A stretch of 6,754 nt of DNA from JBOHPP01 sp050731755 (GCA_050731755.1 JBOHPP010000162.1:1-6754); one strand, 5' to 3'. Numbered from the stretch's first letter, positions 1 through 6,711 are shown. Notes: a model not told the origin generated them from the letters alone. Made by a program: numbers and translations.

Positions 1-66
1 CCGTCGGGTTTCCCGCCGGGTTTCGCGGGTCGCGCGGGTAGTATCGCCTCGATGAGGCGTGCGTGA
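1..66 (+). CDS. Possible C-terminal tail of an upstream gene (partial)
   Basis: The first frame is open from the left edge and closes at a TGA at 64-66 that overlaps the GTG start of the next gene as GTGA. This is the same junction type used between the two minus-strand genes, and it would suit translational coupling. The 21 visible codons give a Gly/Pro/Arg-rich peptide with no recognisable domain. Third positions hold noticeably more T than in the confirmed genes, which weakens the coding call. The alternative is a non-coding leader of the GT39 gene. Extending the contig leftwards would decide it. Confidence 0.25.
   Translation, partial: PSGFPPGFAGRAGSIASMRRA
45..59 (+). promoter_or_regulatory. 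Hairpin covering the ribosome binding site of the GT39 gene
   Basis: CGCCTC (45-50) and GAGGCG (54-59) are perfect inverted repeats around a 3-nt GAT loop. The 3' arm holds GAGG (54-57), which sits 5 nt before the GTG at 63 and is the best Shine-Dalgarno candidate for that gene. If the stem forms, it would hide the ribosome binding site until opened, for example by ribosomes finishing an upstream gene. The pairing and spacing are read directly; a regulatory role is inference, and short GC stems arise often by chance at this GC content. Confidence 0.35.
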
Positions 67-1778
67 GCCGCCGAGGTGGGTCGGCGGTGCGTGGGGCCGC
101 CCTCCTGGCGGCGGCGCTCTATCTCGGGTGCGTCGCCGCGTCGTGGGACAAGCCGCTCGTCGGCGACTTGGTCCCCTATCTCTGGTGGGCGCGGTCCATT
201 GTGGAGACCGGGGTGCCGCTCACGGTGTTCAATCCCGACGACGAGCCCTATCCCGGCAACCTGCACCCGCCGCTCTACCCCTACCTCATCGCCGTGAGCT
301 TTCGACTCTTCGGCGACGGCGTGCGCAGCGCCGTCTACGTGAACCTCCTGGCGTTCATCGCGACCCTCGGCCTGACCGTGCTCCTGGCCCGCCGGGTGGC
401 CGGGAATGCGCGGGCCGGCTGGCTCACCGCCCTCCTCCTCCTGGTGCACCCCTTCGTCATCCAGGGCACGTTGCTCGTCGATACCGATACCTCCATCCTG
501 CCGTTGGCGATGCTGGGCTATGTCGTGCTCCTGCTCGCCATGCCGGCGCCGCTGACGGCGGCGCGCCTGCTCGTCCTCGGCCTGGCCTTCGGCCTCTGCC
601 TCTGGACGAAGTTCGCGACGCCGCTGATCCTGCCCGTGGTGACCGGCCTGTTGCTGGCGCTGCGGGGCCGGCCGGCCTTGGGCGCCGCGGCCGGCGCCAC
701 CATCGGCGCCGTCGGGCTCGCGTTCTTCATCGGCACGCACTACGTGTTCGCCCTCGTCACCGGCCTCGATCCCTGGGAACCCATGGCGTGGCCGCTCAGC
801 AAGGCCGGGCAGGACCTGGGCGGGAACGTCCATTCCTGGTTGGGCAACATCCTGCCGACGCTGAAGACGGACCTGCTCTGGTACACCCCTGCCTTCGTCG
901 CCCTGGTCGGCCTCGCCAGCGTCGCGCGCATCGCGCGCTATCGCCGCGAGCGCTCTCTCCGCGAGGAGGACCTCATCTGGCTCCTGGGCTGGCTGATCTA
1001 CCTCACCTACACCGTCGTCATCCCGACGGACGGCCGGCCGCGGTACAAGAGCATCACGCTCTTCCTCTTCGCCATCCCCGTCGCCGGCCTGCTCGCCGAG
1101 GCGCTCGATCGGATCGTCTGGACCCGGCGGACGCTCGTGCTGGGCGGCACCGCGGTGGCCGTGGCCCTGGCCTACTATGCGGCGCAGCCCGAGCTGATCG
1201 CGACGGCGACGCTCATGACGGGGATGGCGACGATGGGCGCCAGGGTGACGCTGCTGGCTGTCCACGTCCTGCCCATCGTGCTCACCGGGCTCCTGGTCTT
1301 CGGGGCCCGCCCCGCGGGCACGCCGGCCGCGGCGCTGGGACTCCTGGTGATCTTCGGCAGCGCAGCGGTCGCCATCGATGTCAAGCAGGCGCGCTCGCCG
1401 AGCCCGCACAACCTCTTCGGCATCGGGCTCAGCGGCTTCGCCGAGTCGGTCGAGTTCGTCCGCGCGAACGCGCGTCGGGACGAGCTGCTGTTCAGCTTCA
1501 TGGATCTTCCTTATTACACGCGCAACCCCTTCTATCGATATGTGGAGGTCACGCCGACGCGTCGGTACATCGACGTGGACCGACTGCGGGGGATTCTGGC
1601 GCGCCGTGACGTGAAGTACTGGGTGTTCGAGATCCATCGGCTGCGCGGGGCCCCCGAGATGTACGCGAGGCCCGAGGTGCAGGCCTTCCTGGCCCAGGAG
1701 TTCTGCCTGCTGCGCCGGTTCGGGAACTACTACATCTATGGCGTGCGCCGGGCCGGATTGTGCAATCGCTCCTCGTGA
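63..1778 (+). CDS. GT39 / PMT-like integral membrane glycosyltransferase
   Basis: This 571-residue protein resembles the GT39 (ArnT/protein mannosyltransferase, PMT_2) GT-C enzymes, which move a sugar from a polyprenyl-phosphate donor to a lipid, glycan or protein on the outer face of the inner membrane. A first membrane segment (about 8-27) is followed by an external loop with the conserved acidic G-D at 34-35 and HPPLYPYL at 68-75, typical of the family. Further hydrophobic segments lie near 92-110, 119-136, 145-160, 165-182, 186-200, 205-230, 273-290, 304-320, 331-346, 357-372, 395-414 and 421-438. The DTD at 140-142 before a helix matches the second acidic site, and LWTKFATPLILP at 180-191 the usual helix with TK. 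The region from about 440 is soluble and probably periplasmic. GTG at 63 is chosen because GAGG lies 5 nt upstream and the membrane segment follows directly. The gene converges on the methyltransferase with 11 bp between stops. Family confidence is high; donor and acceptor are unknown. Confidence 0.88.
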   Translation: MSRRGGSAVRGAALLAAALYLGCVAASWDKPLVGDLVPYLWWARSIVETGVPLTVFNPDDEPYPGNLHPPLYPYLIAVSFRLFGDGVRSAVYVNLLAFIATLGLTVLLARRVAGNARAGWLTALLLLVHPFVIQGTLLVDTDTSILPLAMLGYVVLLLAMPAPLTAARLLVLGLAFGLCLWTKFATPLILPVVTGLLLALRGRPALGAAAGATIGAVGLAFFIGTHYVFALVTGLDPWEPMAWPLSKAGQDLGGNVHSWLGNILPTLKTDLLWYTPAFVALVGLASVARIARYRRERSLREEDLIWLLGWLIYLTYTVVIPTDGRPRYKSITLFLFAIPVAGLLAEALDRIVWTRRTLVLGGTAVAVALAYYAAQPELIATATLMTGMATMGARVTLLAVHVLPIVLTGLLVFGARPAGTPAAALGLLVIFGSAAVAIDVKQARSPSPHNLFGIGLSGFAESVEFVRANARRDELLFSFMDLPYYTRNPFYRYVEVTPTRRYIDVDRLRGILARRDVKYWVFEIHRLRGAPEMYARPEVQAFLAQEFCLLRRFGNYYIYGVRRAGLCNRSS

Positions 1779-1789
1779 CAGTCGCCCGG

Positions 1790-2473
1790 TCAACGCCCCC
1801 GGCGCGCCAGCACGAGGAACTGGTAGCCCAGCAGACGCGGCAGCCGGCGCGCCGTCCAGGCGCTGGCGGCGTGGACCGCGGCCAGCCACCCGGTGTGCCA
1901 GCGCGGCGGCAGAACCTGGTAGAGCGGGACGGGGGTACTGGTGAAGCGGGCCACGTTGAGCCCGGACTTTCCGAGCAACGTCCGCAGCGAGCGTTTCGTG
2001 AAGAACCTGAGGTGCGTGCGGTCGAGGATGCCCCGGTCGCCGTACTCGAAGCGACCGGCCAGCAGCCCGAGCCGTATCCAGACGTGGGCCACGTTCGGCA
2101 CCGAGACGACGACGAGGCCTCCGGGCGCCAGATGACGATTGAACATTTCCAGCACCGCCGCAGGGTCGATCAGGTGCTCGAGGATGTCGGCATAGAGGAT
2201 GGCGTCGAACGTGCCCTCGAGTTGGGGCGCGTCGCGGTTGAGATCGGCCACGATCATCCGGTCGCAGGCGGTCGCTCCCTTGCGCGCCGCGGCGGGGTCG
2301 GCTTCGATCGCCGTCACCCGCCACCCGCGCTCGGTGAGCGGCCGGCTGAGCAGGCCGTCGGCGGCCCCGACATCCAGCAGCCGCCGGCCGCCGCCCTCGC
2401 CGAGCCAGCCCAGAATCACCGAGTGGCTGCTGTGGGGGTCGGGCTTGAGGACGTAGGCGCGGCGCGCGGTCAC
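1790..2473 (-). CDS. Class I SAM-dependent methyltransferase (Methyltransf_23-like)
   Basis: This 227-residue soluble protein has a Rossmann methyltransferase core. Motif I, LLDVGAADG (32-40), forms the SAM-binding glycine loop. E57 in AIEAD is the acidic residue expected to hold the ribose, and VADL (75-78) is the next strand. DAILYADILEHLIDP (90-104) is the typical post-motif II segment, and SVPNVAH (124-130) the segment that follows strand 5. LDRTHLRFFT (150-159) is a signature common in methyltransferases of surface-glycan loci. The C-terminal 50 residues are hydrophobic and Trp/Arg-rich, perhaps for acceptor or membrane contact. The GTG start overlaps the stop of the upstream GT4 gene as GTGA, and AGGT lies 6 nt before it, so the two are probably one transcript. 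A role in methylating a sugar or capping a chain is inferred from context; a lipid or quinone-type substrate cannot be excluded. Confidence 0.85.
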   Translation of the reverse strand: MTARRAYVLKPDPHSSHSVILGWLGEGGGRRLLDVGAADGLLSRPLTERGWRVTAIEADPAAARKGATACDRMIVADLNRDAPQLEGTFDAILYADILEHLIDPAAVLEMFNRHLAPGGLVVVSVPNVAHVWIRLGLLAGRFEYGDRGILDRTHLRFFTKRSLRTLLGKSGLNVARFTSTPVPLYQVLPPRWHTGWLAAVHAASAWTARRLPRLLGYQFLVLARRGR

Positions 2474-3570
2474 CCGGCGACCTGACGGTAGACCGCGAGC
2501 GTCAGCGCGGCCACCCGGCCGGCCTCATGGCGCTCGAGCGGATAGGCGGGCGGCGCGCCCACCTGCCACGTGCGTTCGATCCTGGCGGCGATCGCCTTCG
2601 GCGTCACTTCCTCGAGCACAGCCTCCGGGCAGGCGCGAAGAAACTCAGGAACGCCCGGCGGCAGGATGACGCGTCGGCCGAGGGCGATCGCCTCCAGGCA
2701 CGACCGCCCGAGCCCCTCCGTTCGCGACGGCAGGATGAAGATCTCGGCGCCCTGCAGCAGCAGCATGAGGTCGTCGTGGGGCACCGCGCCCAGGTAGTGC
2801 AGGCGTCCCTCACGAGCGACGCGCGTCCGGAACCCTCCCGGGAAGAGCGCTTCGCCCGCGGGCGTGAGGGGCCCGGCCAGGGCCAGGTGCAGATCCGGCA
2901 GCCGGGCCCATACCAGCTCCATGGCCGCCACCAGCTCGCCAACACCCTTGCCCGGGATGATCGCGCCCGCGAACAGCAGGTAGGGCGTCGCCCGCGCGAG
3001 CCCGTACCGGGCGCGGGCCCCGGCCACGCGCGCCGGGAGGGCCAGCGCCGGCGGTACGAGAGGAATCGGAATGTGCACCAGGCGGTCGGCAGTGAAGCCG
3101 CCGGCGGTGAGGAACTCGAGGATGTTCTCGGAGGCGCAGATGAGCCTGCTACAGTGCCTGTAATAGGTGAGTGACGCGCCTTCATCCCGGGCGGCCAGGT
3201 CGCGCATGTCGCCCACCAGTGGCGCGCGGAAAAGCGGGGCGAGCCGGTGGATCGCGCGATAGGAGACCAGGGTGTGGTAGTGGACGACCTGACTGCGCAG
3301 CGCCAGTGAGACGAACAGCGTGATGAGGACCGTGGCCAATCCGGCCGCGCGATCGCCCATGGCCGTGCGGCGGGCGACGGCCGGCAGCAGCCGGAGCACC
3401 CGGACGCGGCCCCGGCGCTCGAAGCGGGGAGCGTCGGCCAGCGCGCGGGTGAGGATGGTGACGCGCGCCGCCGGCGCCTGGCCCACGAGGGCCTGGCTCA
3501 GCGTGTTGAAATACACCGCGGCACCGGAGAGCGAGGGGAAGAACAGCGGCGTGACCAGCAGAATGCGCAT
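2470..3570 (-). CDS. GT4 family glycosyltransferase (GT-B fold)
   Basis: From the ATG at 3570 this is a 366-residue retaining-type GT4 enzyme, expected to transfer a sugar from a nucleotide-sugar on the cytoplasmic face. The N-terminal domain opens with MRILLVTPLFFP and a Ser-Gly-Ala-Ala stretch (15-18) in place of the usual acceptor-side GG loop. A hydrophobic helix near 77-92 suggests membrane contact. The C-terminal donor domain has FAGAIIPGKG (200-209, conserved K208) and LPSRTEGLGRSCLEAIALG (280-298), giving the EX7E pair E285/E293. The Arg usual in the G-R...K-G motif is Ala203 here. The frame runs upstream to 3723, but the added residues are Arg/Ser-rich, look unlike the family and would overlap the divergent GT9 gene by 128 bp. 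An ATG at 3585 (five more residues) is also possible. No Shine-Dalgarno precedes 3570. The stop overlaps the methyltransferase start by 4 nt. Sugar specificity is unknown. Confidence 0.87.
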   Translation of the reverse strand: MRILLVTPLFFPSLSGAAVYFNTLSQALVGQAPAARVTILTRALADAPRFERRGRVRVLRLLPAVARRTAMGDRAAGLATVLITLFVSLALRSQVVHYHTLVSYRAIHRLAPLFRAPLVGDMRDLAARDEGASLTYYRHCSRLICASENILEFLTAGGFTADRLVHIPIPLVPPALALPARVAGARARYGLARATPYLLFAGAIIPGKGVGELVAAMELVWARLPDLHLALAGPLTPAGEALFPGGFRTRVAREGRLHYLGAVPHDDLMLLLQGAEIFILPSRTEGLGRSCLEAIALGRRVILPPGVPEFLRACPEAVLEEVTPKAIAARIERTWQVGAPPAYPLERHEAGRVAALTLAVYRQVAG

Positions 3571-3584
3571 CGACGTCGCGACCA

Positions 3585-3591
3585 TATCATA
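3585..3591. promoter_or_regulatory. Candidate shared -10 element of a divergent promoter
   Basis: The 25-bp gap between the divergent GT4 and GT9 genes contains an AT-rich patch in otherwise GC-rich DNA. TATCATA here reads TATGATA on the other strand, so each strand shows a -10 hexamer with five of six consensus matches (TATCAT, TATGAT). Transcription on the plus strand would begin close to the ATG at 3596, giving a nearly leaderless mRNA; on the minus strand it would begin about 9-10 nt before the ATG at 3570. This fits the lack of a convincing Shine-Dalgarno at either start. No good -35 was seen on the minus strand. The symmetry is seen; promoter activity is inference. Confidence 0.35.
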
Positions 3592-3595
3592 GGCC

Positions 3596-4579
3596 ATGCA
3601 CGTTCCCAGCGGCCTGCTCTTCCGCGCCTTCGACGCCGATCGCGGGCTCGAACGCGCCATCCACCGGGGCGCGCGCCGCTTCGCGACCGCGTGGATCCGT
3701 GGCCTGGGCGACGTGGCGTTCATCGTCGCCGAGTTCGTCCGCTACGTCGGCGCCCGCGTCCCGGGGGCCGACGTGACGGTGCTGGTCCGCCCGGGCCTGA
3801 AGGACGCCGCCCGCTGGATCGAGGGCGTGCACCGTGTGGTCGTCGTGGAGGAGTGGACGCGGCCGCAGACGCTCAGCTCGTGGTGGGGGCTGGCGTTCCC
3901 CCCGCCCTGGGAGATCCGGCGCGCGCTGGCCCGACGGGGCCTGGCCGCCGAGATCGACGCCGTCCTGCCCTATCCGCTCGGGCGCTGGTACGATCGCGAT
4001 CCCCACCTTCGCCGCCCCCGCCTGCGCTGGACCGACGCCGAGCGGCGTTTCGGCCAGGAGTTCATCGATCGCGCGTTCGCCGATCCGGCCCGCTTCGTGG
4101 TGGCCCTCAACACCCACATCGGGACGTCGTCCTACTACGACTTCGACAAGGAGTGGGGTACCGCGCGCTTCGCCGCACTGATCGCGCGGCTGCTCGAGAC
4201 CCTTCCCGACAGCCGTCTCGTCCTCGTCGACGGCAGCCGAAATGAAGGCCTGCCCCGCGACGGCCGGATCATGGACGCCCGCGGCGCGCTCGGCGTGGCC
4301 GAGAGCGTGTCCGTGATCGCCGCCGCCGACCTCTTCATCGGCCTCGACGCTGGGCCGGCCAACCTCGTGTACTTCCTGGACGGTCTGGCGCTCGACCTCG
4401 TGGTGCTCCTGGGACGGACCTCGTGCTTCACCCCGCTTCGTTACCCACCGGCCAGCCCCGGCGTGAGGCTCTGGCCGCTCGTCGGCGCCGGCGAGGACAT
4501 CCAGGCGATCACCCCGGAGGCTGTGCTGGCCGCCGTCCACGCGGTGTACGAGCGGCGGCGCGACGCCACCCGCGCCTGA
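3596..4579 (+). CDS. GT9 (ADP-heptose:LPS heptosyltransferase-like) glycosyltransferase
   Basis: This 327-residue protein matches the GT9 pattern of GT-B enzymes such as the LPS heptosyltransferases. IRGLGDVAF (34-42) corresponds to the N-terminal glycine-Asp loop, with D39 in the place of the catalytic Asp. The DKEWGTARFAALIARLLE segment (184-201) resembles the conserved stretch that opens the C-terminal domain. DAGPANLVYFLDG (251-263) matches the D-[ST]-G-P-x-H-L donor loop, and GRTSCFTPLRYPP (273-285) the G-x-T-x-x-x-x-R-Y stretch. Oddities are about 30 basic residues before the first strand and Asn256 where His is usual in the donor loop. The ATG at 3596 lacks a clear Shine-Dalgarno and lies at the predicted start of a plus-strand transcript. 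The stop overlaps the next start by one base (TGATG). It is likely a cytoplasmic transferase in core or glycan assembly; heptose as the donor is not proven. Confidence 0.82.
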   Translation: MHVPSGLLFRAFDADRGLERAIHRGARRFATAWIRGLGDVAFIVAEFVRYVGARVPGADVTVLVRPGLKDAARWIEGVHRVVVVEEWTRPQTLSSWWGLAFPPPWEIRRALARRGLAAEIDAVLPYPLGRWYDRDPHLRRPRLRWTDAERRFGQEFIDRAFADPARFVVALNTHIGTSSYYDFDKEWGTARFAALIARLLETLPDSRLVLVDGSRNEGLPRDGRIMDARGALGVAESVSVIAAADLFIGLDAGPANLVYFLDGLALDLVVLLGRTSCFTPLRYPPASPGVRLWPLVGAGEDIQAITPEAVLAAVHAVYERRRDATRA

Positions 4580-5502
4580 TGATCGCCTCCGGCCCGTTGC
4601 CCCGCGTGTCGGTTCTCCTCGTGACAAGGAACCGCCGTGGAGACGTGCTCGAGACGCTGGACGCGGTGACCGCGCTCGACTACCCGCTCGAGCGCGTGGA
4701 GGTGCTCGTGCTCGACAACGGCTCCCAGGACGGCACCGTGACCGCCGTGGAAACCTGGGCCGCCGGCGCGGGCCGGCGTCTGGCCCGGGTGCAGTGCGTG
4801 CGCTCGCCGGAGAACCTGGGGGCAGCCGCCGCCCGCAACGTCCTGGCGGCCAGCGCCTCGCCGGCGGGCGACCTCTTCTTCCTGCTCGACGACGACGCGG
4901 TGCCCGAGCCCGGCTTTCTGCTCAAGGCCCTCGAGGCGTTGGGCGACGCGCCCTCCATCGGCATCGTGGGCGGGCGGATCGTGGCCTTCGACGACCCGGG
5001 ACGCGACCTGGCCGGGGCCGGGCTCATCGACTGGCGGTTGGGACGCTTCCGCGAGGTGCCGGCAACGGGCACGACCGACTGCGACTTCGTGATCACCTGC
5101 GCGATGGTGGTCCGTCCCCAGGCCTGGGAGGCGGCCGGCGGGTTCGACGAGGACTACTTCGTCTACCACGAGGATGTGGACTTCTGCGTGCGCGTGCGCC
5201 GCCGGGGCTTCGGGGTGCGCTACGAGCCGTCAGCCGTGGCCCGTCACAAAGTCCCGCCGGGCAAACGGCGGGCGCCCGAGCGTCTCTACTATCTGCTCCG
5301 CAACAAGTACCTGTTCCTCCGCAAGCACCTGCCGCCGCGCCGCCATCCCCTGGCATGGCTCGCCTACGGCCCGGCGCTGATTCCCTTCATGCTGCTGCAG
5401 TCACTCGTCGTCCACCGTGGCCTGGCTCCGGGCGAGCTGCGCGCGATCGTGGCCGGCGGACGTGATGGGCTTCGTGGGCGGACCGGACGATGGCCGGGCT
5501 GA
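4579..5502 (+). CDS. GT2 family glycosyltransferase (rhamnosyltransferase-like)
   Basis: From the ATG at 4579 this is a 307-residue GT-A inverting transferase. VSVLLVTRNR (10-19) is the first strand of the nucleotide-sugar domain, LDNGSQDGT (45-53) is the classic N-G-S-x-D-G-T, and ENLGAAAARN (78-87) follows. LLDDDA (102-107) carries the DxD metal/donor site. GGFDEDYFVYHEDVDF (187-202) holds the ED catalytic pair (E198/D199), and YYLLRNKYLF (237-246) is the acceptor-side stretch common in rhamnosyltransferase-like members. A hydrophobic segment at about 258-278 may tether it to the membrane. The open frame extends upstream to 4423, but the earlier start would overlap the GT9 gene by 157 bp with non-homologous sequence. 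The 4579 start makes a TGATG junction, so translational coupling is likely. No separate Shine-Dalgarno is visible. It probably adds one sugar to a lipid-linked glycan; rhamnose is a guess. Confidence 0.9.
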   Translation: MIASGPLPRVSVLLVTRNRRGDVLETLDAVTALDYPLERVEVLVLDNGSQDGTVTAVETWAAGAGRRLARVQCVRSPENLGAAAARNVLAASASPAGDLFFLLDDDAVPEPGFLLKALEALGDAPSIGIVGGRIVAFDDPGRDLAGAGLIDWRLGRFREVPATGTTDCDFVITCAMVVRPQAWEAAGGFDEDYFVYHEDVDFCVRVRRRGFGVRYEPSAVARHKVPPGKRRAPERLYYLLRNKYLFLRKHLPPRRHPLAWLAYGPALIPFMLLQSLVVHRGLAPGELRAIVAGGRDGLRGRTGRWPG

Positions 5503-6683
5503 CGCCGGTTCTCTACGTCATCGACAATCTGGAATTCGGAGGCGGCGAGCGCGGATTCCTGCAGCTCATCCGGTCGCTCACGGTCGATGGCTGGCCGGTC
5601 ACGGTCGCCGCGCAGCCGGGCGGGCGCTTCGAGGCCGAAGCGCGGGCGGCCGGAGCCGACTTCTCACCCGTCCTCATGACCTCGCGCGTTGGGGCCGGCA
5701 CCATCGTCCGCTTGAGGCGGCTCGTGCGGAGCGGCGGCATCGGCCTGGTGCACAGCCAGGGGGCGCGCGCGGACTTCTTCGCCCGGCTGGCGCTGCTGGG
5801 GCTGCCGAACGTCCGGCTCGTCTGCACCGTGCAGATGCCGGTAGACGGCTTCGATGTGAGCCCGCCGCGGCGGGCGCTGTACCGGCTCGCCGACCGCCTG
5901 GGCCGTCACCGCGTGGACCGCTTCATCGTCGTGTCAGAGACGCTGAGGCGCCGGCTCGTCGCGGGCTGGGCGCTCGGGCCGGAGCGGGTGACCCTGGTCT
6001 ACAACGGTGTCGAGACCGACCTCCCTCCACCCTCTCCCGAGGCCAGCCGCGGGCTCCGGAGCCAACTCGGCGTGCCGGACGATGCGCGGCTGCTCGGCGC
6101 CGTGGGGCGGCTCGTCGAGCAGAAGGGCTTCGCCGAGCTCATCGCCGTCATGCCCGAGGTGCTGGCCCGGATCCCAGACGTGCGCCTGACGATCGTCGGC
6201 GAAGGACCCCTCAGGCCGGCGCTAGCGGCCCAGGCCCGCGCCGCCGGCGTGGCCGATCGCGTCCTGCTGGTTGGCTTCCGGTCCGACGTGGCCGGATTCC
6301 TGGGGGCGGTCGACGCCCTGGTCGTTCCGTCGCTCAACGAAGGCTTCCCGATGGTCATCCTGGAGGCGATGGCGCTCGGCACCCCCATCGTCGCGAGCGC
6401 CCTGGACGGCATCGTCGAGCAGATCACCGATGGACGCGAGGGGGTGCTGGTCGCGCCCGGGGATCGGCCTGCCCTGGCCCGGGCCGTGATCACGTTGCTG
6501 TCGGACCGCGCGCTGGCCTCGCGGCTGGGGCAGGCGGGCCGGCGGCGGGCGGCGGCGTTCGACGTGGGCCGGATGCTGGCCGACACGCGCCGCGTATACG
6601 CCGAGGTGCTCGGCGGCACGGTCGTCGCACCCCGCGCGAACGGGGAGGTTTGGAGGGGGCGCCCGGTGCCCCCGCCAAGTTAA
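5490..6683 (+). CDS. GT4 family glycosyltransferase with repeat-encoded C-terminus
   Basis: This 397-residue GT4 (Glycos_transf_1) enzyme is a textbook GT-B protein. The N-terminal domain has VIDNLEFGGGERGFLQLI (10-27) with the acceptor-side GG loop, VHSQGARADFFARL (87-100) and FIVVSE (145-150). The donor domain has VGRLVEQKG (205-213, with R207 and K212), IVGEGPLRPAL (235-245), and LNEGFPMVILEAMALGTP (282-299) giving the EX7E pair E284/E292. The GT fold ends at about residue 376. The last 19 residues (379-397) and the TAA are encoded by the first copy of the terminal tandem repeat, so the natural C-terminus was probably replaced or extended. The ATG overlaps the end of the GT2 gene by 13 nt, with only a weak purine-rich ribosome site, suggesting coupling. 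It is expected to act at the inner face of the cytoplasmic membrane. Donor sugar is unknown. Confidence 0.92.
   Translation: MAGLTPVLYVIDNLEFGGGERGFLQLIRSLTVDGWPVTVAAQPGGRFEAEARAAGADFSPVLMTSRVGAGTIVRLRRLVRSGGIGLVHSQGARADFFARLALLGLPNVRLVCTVQMPVDGFDVSPPRRALYRLADRLGRHRVDRFIVVSETLRRRLVAGWALGPERVTLVYNGVETDLPPPSPEASRGLRSQLGVPDDARLLGAVGRLVEQKGFAELIAVMPEVLARIPDVRLTIVGEGPLRPALAAQARAAGVADRVLLVGFRSDVAGFLGAVDALVVPSLNEGFPMVILEAMALGTPIVASALDGIVEQITDGREGVLVAPGDRPALARAVITLLSDRALASRLGQAGRRRAAAFDVGRMLADTRRVYAEVLGGTVVAPRANGEVWRGRPVPPPS
6650..6678 (+). other. Hairpin in repeat copy 1 (inside the GT4 coding end)
   Basis: TTGG (6650-6653) pairs with CCAA (6675-6678), and GGGGGC (6655-6660) pairs with GCCCCC (6668-6673), interrupted by one A/G mismatch and closed by a 7-nt loop GCCCGGT. 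It lies just before the TAA at 6681. The stem could stall exonucleases or RNA polymerase, but AGTTAATG follows instead of a T-run, so it does not look like a classic intrinsic terminator. Confidence 0.75.
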
Positions 6684-6711
6684 TGGTCCCACCTCGCGCG
6701 AACGGGGAGGT

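Noticed and set aside
2..23. Short direct repeat (CGTCGGGTTT / CCGCCGGGTTT) at the left edge
   Set aside because: Two imperfect 10-11 bp copies in GC-rich DNA are too short to separate from chance.
39..44. TAGTAT as a -10 box for the GT39 gene
   Set aside because: Only four of six consensus matches and no plausible -35 in the GC-rich sequence upstream.
59..1609. Long plus-strand frame (516 codons) overlapping the GT39 gene
   Set aside because: Arg/Pro/His-rich translation with no motifs; it is an out-of-frame shadow caused by high GC at third codon positions.
1760..2485. 241-codon plus-strand frame antisense to the methyltransferase
   Set aside because: The minus-strand protein has clear methyltransferase motifs; the opposite frame is low-complexity and motif-free.
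3571..3723. N-terminal extension of the minus-strand GT4 gene to 3723
   Set aside because: The 51 added residues are Arg/Ser-rich, do not resemble GT4 enzymes and would overlap the divergent GT9 gene; MRILLVTP is the expected first strand.
4423..4578. Earlier start for the GT2 gene
   Set aside because: It would lie within the GT9 coding end; the GT2 fold begins just after the ATG at 4579.
3587..4627. 346-codon minus-strand frame antisense to the GT9 gene
   Set aside because: Gly/Glu/Arg/His-rich with no recognisable domain, whereas the plus strand encodes GT9 motifs in order.
6650..6690. Classic Rho-independent terminator after the last GT4 gene
   Set aside because: The GC stem is strong but is followed by AGTTAATGG rather than a T-run, and it lies before the stop codon.
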